Under the pieces are notes generated by a model that worked only from the letters and a program-made list of their open reading frames with translations, had not been told where the DNA came from and searched no databases. The translations under genes and the position numbers were made by a program. A stretch of 7,067 nt of DNA, from assembly GCA_024684155.1 (NCBI GenBank), contig JAIKXK010000391.1, positions 1-7,067 of the forward strand, given 5' to 3'. Shown here piece by piece: positions 1 through 4,907 of the stretch. How positions within the stretch are numbered: the first letter of the stretch is position 1; each line of letters begins with the position of its first letter. Origin of the DNA: Lachnospiraceae bacterium. GTDB taxonomy: Bacteria > Bacillota > Clostridia > Lachnospirales > Lachnospiraceae.

Positions 1-397
1 ACCAGGTATTGCATTTAAGGTATTTGACCTTCTTGCAAAACATAATATTAATGTTGACGTTATTTTACAGTCAATCGGACGTGACGATACAAAGGATATT
101 TCCTTTACCGTAGATCAGACTCAGGCAAAGGAAGCAATGGAAGTATTAAAGGAAAACAAAGAACGCCTTACTATCCAGAAGATTGAAGAAGAAGAAAATG
201 TTGCTAAGCTTTCTATCGTTGGTGCAGGAATGCAGTCTAACGCTGGCGTTGCAGCAAAGATGTTTGAAGCACTTTATGGAGTAGGTGTTAACATTCGTAT
301 GATAGCTACTTCCGAAATCAGAATTACAGTTCTTATTGATATTGATGATGTTCAGGTTGCAATGAAGGCTGTACATGCTGCTTTCTTAGAGGATTAA
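1..397 (+). CDS. lysC: Aspartate kinase, C-terminal fragment (5' truncated by window edge)
   Basis: The reading frame is open from base 2 and encodes the last 131 residues of an aspartokinase, the enzyme that phosphorylates L-aspartate in the first step of lysine, threonine and methionine synthesis. What remains is the regulatory part: two tandem ACT-type halves. The first contains PGIAFKVFDLLAKHNINVD and the segment VDVILQSIGRDDTKDISFTV; the second starts at VAKLSIVGAGMQSNAGVAAKMF and contains GVNIRMIATSEIRITVLI. These are typical of monofunctional LysC enzymes whose ACT domains bind lysine and/or threonine as feedback inhibitors. The catalytic kinase domain lies outside the window. Nothing follows the ACT region before the stop, so this is not a fused homoserine dehydrogenase. 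Which amino acid inhibits it cannot be read from the fragment. A hairpin terminator follows the stop. Confidence 0.93.
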   Translation, partial: PGIAFKVFDLLAKHNINVDVILQSIGRDDTKDISFTVDQTQAKEAMEVLKENKERLTIQKIEEEENVAKLSIVGAGMQSNAGVAAKMFEALYGVGVNIRMIATSEIRITVLIDIDDVQVAMKAVHAAFLED

Positions 398-430
398 TTA
401 TCCTTAATTGATATAAGATTATATAAATAC

Positions 431-509
431 AAGGTTGGGGTTATTGCACACTATCGTTACATTCAGTACTTTAGCAAACATGGTGGTGTGGGACCTCAAT
501 CTTTTTTTT
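431..509 (+). terminator. Long two-part hairpin with U8 tract after lysC
   Basis: Bases 431-441 (AAGGTTGGGGT) pair with 493-503 over 11 bp with two G-U pairs. An inner stem of 447-457 with 480-490 gives another 11 bp, including G-U pairs, with an apical loop of about 22 nt (458-479). Eight T residues at 502-509 follow the outer stem on the plus strand, so it should end lysC transcription. The opposite orientation lacks a U-tract, so it is not an obvious terminator for the converging minus-strand gene. It is longer and more elaborate than a normal terminator. Confidence 0.75.
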
Positions 510-518
510 GCGATAAAA

Positions 519-881
519 TTAGAAGCGAAGCAAGTCTACGTGGCAGCAGATGAGGGCTGCATTTTTTATTACGAAGTTTAGGGCAACAATAATAAGCATC
601 ATCCATGCCATCCAGGGTTTGAAATAAAAGTTGTTAAGCTTAAAAGATTTTGTTTTTATAAAATCTATAAGATGACGAATTAAGACATAAAGTGCTATGA
701 CCGCTATATAGATGACCAGAGGGTGATAGATGACGGAAAGCAGTGGATGACCAGTAAGTAAAAAGTGGAGTGATCTGGTGCCTCCACAACCAGGACAGTA
801 TAAACCCGTTACTTTATGAAAAAGGCAAGGTGCTCCTGCTTTGTAATATGCAATTATGGATTCAATAAATTCTTTTAACAT
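519..881 (-). CDS. DUF2752 family small membrane protein
   Basis: A 120-residue protein with the hallmark of the DUF2752 family near its N-terminus: Cys19, then TGLYCPGCGGTR at residues 25-36. It gives three clustered cysteines (19, 29, 32), and two more adjacent cysteines lie near the C-terminus. Two hydrophobic stretches suitable for membrane helices follow (around LSVIYHPLVIYIAVIALYVL and WMAWMMLIIVALNFVI), joined by a basic loop. The biochemical function of the family is not established; the cysteine cluster suggests metal binding or redox chemistry (inference). The frame could be extended to an ATG at 953, but that would add 24 residues overlapping the kinase gene and the promoter at 888-916, and no ribosome binding site precedes it. 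The ATG at 879-881 also lacks a Shine-Dalgarno site but sits where a leaderless transcript would begin. It is transcribed against its neighbours. Confidence 0.82.
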   Translation of the reverse strand: MLKEFIESIIAYYKAGAPCLFHKVTGLYCPGCGGTRSLHFLLTGHPLLSVIYHPLVIYIAVIALYVLIRHLIDFIKTKSFKLNNFYFKPWMAWMMLIIVALNFVIKNAALICCHVDLLRF

Positions 882-887
882 AGGACT

Positions 888-916
888 ATTATAAGAAAAT
901 ATAAATAAAGGAACAA
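888..916 (-). promoter_or_regulatory. Sigma-A promoter for the DUF2752 gene
   Basis: On the minus strand, TTGTTC (916-911) is followed after exactly 17 bp by a perfect TATAAT (893-888). The expected start point, about seven bases after the -10 box, falls on or next to the A of the ATG at 881, which predicts a leaderless or nearly leaderless mRNA. The -35 box overlaps the AAAGGA ribosome binding site (907-912) of the divergent kinase gene. Confidence 0.65.
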
Positions 917-919
917 GAG

Positions 920-1417
920 ATGAAAAATATCGTATTGATTGGAATGCCTGCATCAGGAAAAAGTACCATTGGCGTTATTTTAGCAAAGGTAATGGGAATG
1001 GACTTTTTGGATGCAGATTTGGTTATTCAAAAGAGAGAGAAGAAAAGACTGGCAGATATTATAGAAGAAGTTGGAGTAGAGGGATTTTTAAAAGTGGAAG
1101 AAGAGGCACTTTTATCAATTGAAACTAACCATCCTACAGTAATTGCGACGGGGGGAAGTGCAGTCTACTCTGAAAAAGGAATGGGGCATTTAAAAGAAGA
1201 TGCAAAGGTGGTTTATTTAGAAGTATCCCTTGAAGACTTAAAGCAGAGACTATCCAATATAAAGGACCGAGGAGTGGTAGTAAAAAATGGCCAGGGAGTA
1301 GAGGATATTTACAAAGAAAGACTTCCTCTTTATGAATGTTATCAAGATATTACCATCTCTGAAGCTGGAAAAACACCGGAAGATATTGTGGAGGAGATAG
1401 AAAAAATAACTTTTTAA
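920..1417 (+). CDS. Shikimate-kinase-family P-loop kinase with atypical substrate site
   Basis: A 165-residue NMP-kinase-fold protein. It has a Walker A motif GMPASGKST at 8-16, the FLDAD motif at 29-33 whose last Asp matches the shikimate-binding Asp of AroK, ATGG at 76-79, and R134 in ERLPLY matching the conserved lid/substrate Arg. Length and order fit shikimate kinase (ATP + shikimate to shikimate 3-phosphate). Two key positions differ: the conserved FR dipeptide is FL (56-57), losing the Arg that binds the shikimate carboxylate, and the GGG motif is GGS (78-80). The lid segment reads DRGVVV rather than the usual RPLL. The substrate may therefore not be shikimate. Proximity to lysC hints at an aspartate-pathway alcohol such as homoserine, but a terminator and an opposed gene separate them, so this is weak inference. 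The start is supported by AAAGGA at 907-912, seven bases upstream. Confidence 0.85.
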   Translation: MKNIVLIGMPASGKSTIGVILAKVMGMDFLDADLVIQKREKKRLADIIEEVGVEGFLKVEEEALLSIETNHPTVIATGGSAVYSEKGMGHLKEDAKVVYLEVSLEDLKQRLSNIKDRGVVVKNGQGVEDIYKERLPLYECYQDITISEAGKTPEDIVEEIEKITF

Positions 1418-1436
1418 AAAGTGGCAGTTATTTCTT
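1404..1436 (+). terminator. Weak hairpin over the stop codon of the kinase gene
   Basis: AAATAACT starting at 1404 can pair with AGTTATTT ending at 1434, around a loop that itself contains CTTTTTAAAAAG. The stem is AT-rich and is followed by TTTCTTCT rather than a clean T run, so termination here may be inefficient. The strong promoter at 1451 makes the downstream gene independent of readthrough in any case. Confidence 0.35.
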
Positions 1437-1450
1437 CTACGGCTCATGTA

Positions 1451-1479
1451 TTGCACCCTTAAAAAAATCCTAGTATAAT
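1451..1479 (+). promoter_or_regulatory. Strong sigma-A promoter for the SprA-family gene
   Basis: TTGCAC (1451-1456) and a perfect TATAAT (1474-1479) are separated by exactly 17 bp. The start point should lie near 1486, giving a leader of about 88 nt before the ATG at 1574. That is unusually long for this window and is full of structure. Confidence 0.8.
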
Positions 1480-1491
1480 ATTTATAACTAT

Positions 1492-1527
1492 ATACAAGGA
1501 TGTGTTTTTCGTTTGCTACAAGGATGT
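1492..1527 (+). promoter_or_regulatory. Tandem CsrA-binding-site matches in leader
   Basis: TACAAGGATGT occurs twice as a direct repeat, at 1493-1503 and 1517-1527, 24 bases apart. With the preceding base, the first copy (ATACAAGGATGT, 1492-1503) matches the CsrA SELEX consensus RUACARGGAUGU at all 12 positions. The second (CTACAAGGATGT, 1516-1527) matches 11 of 12. The second GGA lies in the loop of the hairpin 1511-1540, the placement CsrA prefers. A further GGA is in the ribosome binding site (GGAGG, 1562-1566). CsrA itself is not encoded in this window. Confidence 0.6.
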
Positions 1528-1546
1528 ACATATAGCAGACTTTTTT
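1511..1546 (+). terminator. Leader hairpin with U6 tract, candidate attenuator
   Basis: GTTTGCTA (1511-1518) pairs with TAGCAGAC (1533-1540), 8 bp with one G-U, enclosing a 14-nt loop, and is followed immediately by six T (1541-1546). It lies inside the leader, between promoter and start codon, as an attenuator would. Bases 1522-1529 in its loop can instead pair with 1547-1554 (GTATGTCC, two G-U pairs), giving either a pseudoknot or an alternative fold. The stem is AT-rich, so termination is probably partial. Confidence 0.5.
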
Positions 1547-1573
1547 GTATGTCCAGATTTTGGAGGGTGACAA

Positions 1574-2104
1574 ATGAATATTGGAATGATTGGCGCATCC
1601 TCTTTAGGATTCGCAAGTTACGGCGCATATATGAATACCTCTGCGACTTCTGTGGGAGATACATCAAGTGCAGCCGTTTCAGAAGCAGAAGGTTCTTTGG
1701 TAAAAGGAACAGAAGAAAATGTTCGCCCAGGCTATGAATCTTCACCGGAAAATTGTGAGACCTGTCGTGAGAGAAAATATCAGGATGGGTCAGACGAAAA
1801 TGTTTCCTTTAAGTCTGCTGCTCATATTTCACCAAATGCAGCAGGGGCAGCAGTAAGAGCTCATGAAGGAGAACATGTTTCTAATGCTTATAAAAAAGCA
1901 GCGCAGGAAGGCGGAAAAGTAATTCATGCTGGAGTTGCAATTCATACAGCAGTTTGTCCTGAGTGTGGGAGAACTTATGTGTCAGGTGGTGTCACCAATA
2001 CGACATTATCCATCCCAAAGGATGAAAAAAATCCATATAAGCAAAATGCAAAATCCTTATTAGATGATATAGGGGTTGGGGCCAAAGCAAATTACGCGGT
2101 TTAA
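1574..2104 (+). CDS. SprA-related putative zinc metallopeptidase
   Basis: A 176-residue protein of the SprA-related family seen widely in Clostridia and some Proteobacteria. The recognisable core is CETCRERKYQDGSDENVSFK (61-80), then HISP (84-87), then VRAHEGEHV (94-102). HEGEH (97-101) is an HExxH zinc-binding and catalytic motif like those of metalloproteases. Two CxxC pairs, C61/C64 and C128/C131 (in CPECGRTY), could form a structural zinc site. Residues 1-58 are low-complexity, rich in Ser, Ala and Gly, and carry no clear signal peptide, so the protein is probably cytoplasmic or exported by another route. The substrate is unknown and protease activity is an inference from the motif. The start is fixed by GGAGG at 1562-1566, seven bases before the ATG. 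It is a single-gene unit with its own promoter, regulated leader and terminator. Confidence 0.82.
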   Translation: MNIGMIGASSLGFASYGAYMNTSATSVGDTSSAAVSEAEGSLVKGTEENVRPGYESSPENCETCRERKYQDGSDENVSFKSAAHISPNAAGAAVRAHEGEHVSNAYKKAAQEGGKVIHAGVAIHTAVCPECGRTYVSGGVTNTTLSIPKDEKNPYKQNAKSLLDDIGVGAKANYAV

Positions 2105-2111
2105 ATAATAG

Positions 2112-2146
2112 AAGGCATCGAAGAATTTCTTCGGTGTCTTTTTTTT
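2112..2146 (+). terminator. Intrinsic terminator after the SprA-family gene
   Basis: Bases 2112-2123 pair with 2129-2140 over 12 bp with two G-U pairs, around a five-base loop (2124-2128). Eight T residues run from 2139 to 2146. It begins eight bases after the stop codon. The last two T of the tract are also the first two bases of the next promoter's TTGACA. Confidence 0.92.
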
Positions 2147-2175
2147 GACATTTTCTAAGGAGAATATGATAGAAT
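2145..2175 (+). promoter_or_regulatory. Probable promoter of tex
   Basis: A perfect TTGACA (2145-2150) is followed by TAGAAT (2170-2175) at a 19-bp spacing; TATGAT (2165-2170) is an alternative -10 but only 14 bp away. The -35 box is perfect while neither spacing is ideal, so the exact -10 is uncertain. The ribosome binding site AGAGGAG (2198-2204) precedes the ATG by nine bases. Confidence 0.6.
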
Positions 2176-2213
2176 AGTGGAAGTTGATTTAATACAAAGA
2201 GGAGAAAAGCAAC

Positions 2214-4544
2214 ATGGATATTGCAAAGAGAATTGCAGAGGAACTTGAAGTAAAAAAGACACAGGTGGATGCTGCCATTAAATTAATTGATGAGGGCAAC
2301 ACCATTCCTTTTATTGCCAGATATCGTAAGGAGGCTACAGGTGCTTTAAATGATGAACAGTTACGTAACCTGTTTGAACGCTTAACCTACCTTCGAAACT
2401 TAGAAGAAAGAAAAGCAACTATTTTAACTTCTATCCAGGAACAGGGAAAGTTAACAGAAGAGTTGCATAAACAGATTATAGAAGCTGAAACTATGGTTTT
2501 ATTGGAGGACTTATATCGTCCGTACAAACCAAAGAGAAGAACAAGAGCAACCATTGCAAAAGAAAAGGGCTTAGAACCATTAGCGGAACTTATTTTTGCT
2601 CAGGAATTTTCCGGAGATTTAATGGAAGAGGCAGCAAAATATATTAATGAAGAAAAAGAAGTAAAGTCTGCTGAAGATGCCCTAAATGGAGCAAAAGATA
2701 TTATTGCAGAACAGATTTCTGATGTGGCAGATTATCGTACGAGAATCCGCGAACTTACAGAAGACGAAGGTGTGCTTGCAACGACTGCAAAAGATGAAAA
2801 GGCACAGAGCGTTTATGAGATGTACTATGATTTTGCAGAAGGAGTAAAGAAACTTCCTGGACATAGAGTGCTTGCGATTAATCGTGGTGAAAAAGAAAAG
2901 TTCTTAACTGTAAAATTAAATGCACCAGAAGAAGAAATCCTTCGTTATTTAGAAAAACAAATTATTACTGCAGACAATAGTACCACTGCTGTTTTAAAAG
3001 AAGTGATTGATGACTCATATCATAGATTGATTCAGCCATCGATTGAAAATGAAATTCGAAGCGAATTAAAGGAAAAGGCAGAAGACTCTGCTATTGTTGT
3101 GTTTGGTAAAAACTGTAAGCAGCTTTTGATGCAGCCACCAATTGCAGATAAGGTTGTACTTGGCTGGGATCCAGCTTTTCGAACTGGTTGTAAACTTTCT
3201 GTAGTAGATGGCACAGGTAAGGTGTTAGATACTGCAGTTATTTATCCTACAGAACCTCAGAACAAGGTAAAAGAATCCAAAGCCTTTGTTGCTCATTGGA
3301 TTAAGAAATATGGAATTAATCTAATTTCCTTAGGAAATGGAACTGCATGTCGTGAATCTGAACAGATTATTGTAGAACTTTTAAAGGAGATTGATACTCC
3401 GGTTCAGTATGTCATTGTAAATGAAGCAGGAGCATCTGTTTACTCCGCTAGTAAACTTGCAACAGAAGAATTTCCAAACTTTGATGTAGGACAGCGATCA
3501 GCAACATCTATGGCTCGTCGTTTGCAGGATCCTTTGGCAGAACTTGTTAAGATGGATCCAAAGTCTTTAGGTGTCGGTCAGTATCAGCATGATATGAATC
3601 AGAAGAAATTATCGGAAGCAATTGGTGGTGTAGTAGAGGGTACTGTTAACGAAGTAGGAGTAGATTTAAATACTGCATCTGTTCCACTTCTTTCTTATGT
3701 AGCCGGTGTATCTACTCCAATTGCAAAGAATTTAGTGGCCTATAGAGAGGAAAATGGTTCCTTTAAAAATCGTCGTGAACTTCTAAAAGTTCCAAAGCTA
3801 GGACCAAAGGCCTTTGAACAGTGTGCAGGTTTCTTACGCATTCGTGAAGGGGATAATATGTTAGATAACACTGGAGTGCATCCAGAAAGTTATAAGGCAG
3901 CAGAAGCATTACTTAAAAAATATGATAATGATGTTGCTGGTTTGCCAGAAGCTTCTGAAACAAATTCTGAAGTAAAAGCCTTAGCAGAAGAACTAGGCAT
4001 TGGTGAACTTACCTTAGTAGATATTATTAAGGAGCTAAAGAAACCTGGTCGTGATCCTAGAGAGGATATGCCAGCACCAATTCTTCGCAGTGATGTTATG
4101 GATATGAAAGATTTAAAACCTGGTATGGTATTAAAAGGAACTGTTCGTAATATCGTAGACTTTGGTGCCTTTGTAGATATTGGTGTTCATGAAGATGGTT
4201 TGGTTCATATTTCGCATATGACAGAAAAATACATTAAGCATCCAATGGAAGTGGTTTCTGTTGGCGATATTGTAGATGTGGAAGTACTTGAAATAGATAT
4301 GGTGAAAAATCGTATTGCACTTTCCATGAGAATCGGAGCTGGTGATGTAGCTGGAGATTCTTCTGCGCCTAAGCGTGAAAAGAAACCGCAACAGAATCGT
4401 GAAAAAAGAAACGATAATAGAAATCGTGATAATAAGAATCGTCAAAATAAAAATAACGGAAATAAAAATCGTGGAAACAATCAAAACCGTGGAGGAAATG
4501 GTTTTGGTACCATGACAGATTTATTTAAAGATATCAAGCTTTAA
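2214..4544 (+). CDS. tex: Tex, S1-domain RNA-binding transcription accessory protein
   Basis: A 776-residue protein of normal Tex length, a cytoplasmic nucleic-acid-binding factor involved in transcription. The domain order is standard. The helical Tex N-terminal region includes TIPFIARYRKEATG (30-43) and EDLYRPYKPKRRTRA around residue 100. The YqgF/RNase-H-like domain starts near VVLGWDPAFRTG (314-325). A helix-hairpin-helix region begins at VGVDLNTAS (481) and includes SFKNRRELLKVPKLGPKAFEQ. A C-terminal S1 domain spans about 635-706 (PGMVLKGTVRNIVDFGAFVD through RIALSM). Residues 715-762 form a tail made almost only of Asn, Arg, Lys, Gln and Gly, followed by a conserved-looking end, TMTDLFKDIKL. 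The tail probably adds nonspecific RNA affinity (inference). It has its own promoter and a good ribosome binding site. Identity is secure. Confidence 0.97.
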   Translation: MDIAKRIAEELEVKKTQVDAAIKLIDEGNTIPFIARYRKEATGALNDEQLRNLFERLTYLRNLEERKATILTSIQEQGKLTEELHKQIIEAETMVLLEDLYRPYKPKRRTRATIAKEKGLEPLAELIFAQEFSGDLMEEAAKYINEEKEVKSAEDALNGAKDIIAEQISDVADYRTRIRELTEDEGVLATTAKDEKAQSVYEMYYDFAEGVKKLPGHRVLAINRGEKEKFLTVKLNAPEEEILRYLEKQIITADNSTTAVLKEVIDDSYHRLIQPSIENEIRSELKEKAEDSAIVVFGKNCKQLLMQPPIADKVVLGWDPAFRTGCKLSVVDGTGKVLDTAVIYPTEPQNKVKESKAFVAHWIKKYGINLISLGNGTACRESEQIIVELLKEIDTPVQYVIVNEAGASVYSASKLATEEFPNFDVGQRSATSMARRLQDPLAELVKMDPKSLGVGQYQHDMNQKKLSEAIGGVVEGTVNEVGVDLNTASVPLLSYVAGVSTPIAKNLVAYREENGSFKNRRELLKVPKLGPKAFEQCAGFLRIREGDNMLDNTGVHPESYKAAEALLKKYDNDVAGLPEASETNSEVKALAEELGIGELTLVDIIKELKKPGRDPREDMPAPILRSDVMDMKDLKPGMVLKGTVRNIVDFGAFVDIGVHEDGLVHISHMTEKYIKHPMEVVSVGDIVDVEVLEIDMVKNRIALSMRIGAGDVAGDSSAPKREKKPQQNREKRNDNRNRDNKNRQNKNNGNKNRGNNQNRGGNGFGTMTDLFKDIKL

Positions 4545-4555
4545 GTATTGGAAAC

Positions 4556-4577
4556 ATCTTCTGGTAAAACAGAAGAT
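4556..4577 (+). terminator. Hairpin after tex without a U-tract
   Basis: ATCTTCTG (4556-4563) and CAGAAGAT (4570-4577) form a perfect 8-bp stem with a GTAAAA loop, 12 bases past the tex stop. The following bases are AAATTTATTACT, so it lacks a classical U run. It may be a weak terminator or a 3'-end stabilising stem; no better terminator lies between tex and the next promoter. Confidence 0.4.
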
Positions 4578-4598
4578 AAATTTATTACTAAAAAGTAA

Positions 4599-4626
4599 TT
4601 GACATATCTTATTAGTGTGGTAAACT
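4599..4626 (+). promoter_or_regulatory. Promoter of the FMN riboswitch-ribU unit
   Basis: A perfect TTGACA (4599-4604) is followed after 16 bp by TAAACT (4621-4626). That -10 box is preceded by TGG (4618-4620), an extended -10 motif that compensates for the imperfect hexamer. Transcription should start near 4633, just upstream of the aptamer. Confidence 0.7.
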
Positions 4627-4650
4627 AATTGTGCAAAATCAAATAAAGGA

Positions 4651-4776
4651 AGTCTTCGGGGCAGGGTGAAATTCCCGACCGGCGGTGTGCTTTTTAAGTG
4701 TAGTCCGCGACCTGCAGTTTGCAGCTGAACCGGTGTGATTCCGGTACCGACAGTACAGTCTGGATGAGAGAAGTAT
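4651..4776 (+). ncRNA. FMN riboswitch aptamer (RFN element)
   Basis: The conserved blocks of the RFN element appear in order: CGGGGCAGGGTGAAATTCCC (4657-4676), GACCGGCGGT (4677-4686), TAGTCCGCGACC (4701-4712), a short variable hairpin CTGC/GCAG (4712-4724), GAACCGGTGTGATTCCGGTA (4727-4746), CCGACAGTACAGTCTGGATG (4747-4766) and GAGAAG (4768-4773). Closing stem P1 is CTTC (4654-4657) with GAAG (4770-4773). The aptamer binds flavin mononucleotide. It sits directly upstream of a terminator and the riboflavin transporter gene, so high FMN should switch transport off. Confidence 0.97.
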
Positions 4777-4780
4777 TTTC

Positions 4781-4809
4781 ATTGCTAATTACTTTGTGAA
4801 TTGAGCAAT
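4781..4809 (+). promoter_or_regulatory. Hairpin in the riboswitch expression platform
   Basis: Bases 4781-4790 pair with 4799-4809 (ATTGCTAATT with AATTGAGCAAT, one bulged G at 4803), leaving an 8-base loop. It lies between aptamer and terminator and may act as a spacer or part of the switch. A separate possible antiterminator is GGGGC (4658-4662, in the aptamer) with GCCCC (4834-4838, the 5' arm of the terminator); this is inferred from complementarity only. Confidence 0.45.
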
Positions 4810-4833
4810 TGGTTTATCAGTGGAAAGAAATTC

Positions 4834-4864
4834 GCCCCAAGGTAAATAACCTTGGGGCTTTTTT
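4834..4864 (+). terminator. FMN riboswitch terminator
   Basis: GCCCCAAGGT (4834-4843) and ACCTTGGGGC (4849-4858) form a perfect 10-bp stem with a five-base loop, followed by six T (4859-4864). Lying between aptamer and gene, it is the OFF-state structure of a transcription-attenuating riboswitch. Confidence 0.95.
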
Positions 4865-4907
4865 AATGGTAAGACTTCCAAAAAAAGAAAAGGAGGTACT
4901 TACAAAG

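Noticed and set aside
398..510. Lysine riboswitch (L box) next to lysC
   Set aside because: It lies downstream of lysC, lacks the conserved L-box core, and is only a long hairpin with a T run.
882..953. Upstream extension of the DUF2752 gene to an ATG at 953 on the minus strand
   Set aside because: The added 24 residues overlap the kinase gene and the promoter at 888-916, have no ribosome binding site, and lie outside the family's usual N-terminus.
1486..1573. T-box or known metabolite riboswitch in the SprA-family leader
   Set aside because: It is too short for a T box, has no TGGNACCGCG-type antiterminator motif, and matches no metabolite aptamer consensus I know; the CsrA-type repeats explain more of it.
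1250..1745. Overlapping minus-strand and alternative-frame open frames around the SprA-family leader
   Set aside because: They run across the promoter, leader and two real genes, with no ribosome binding sites and no protein family character.
4131..4484. 117-codon minus-strand open frame opposite the end of tex
   Set aside because: It is a mirror of the Asn/Lys/Arg-rich and S1 coding sequence, with a biased Ile/Phe/Ser composition and no ribosome binding site or family resemblance.
4809..4907. Longer ribU starting at 4809 or 4866
   Set aside because: The 4809 start would make the riboswitch terminator part of the coding region, and neither ATG has a good ribosome binding site; AGGAGG points to the ATG at 4908.
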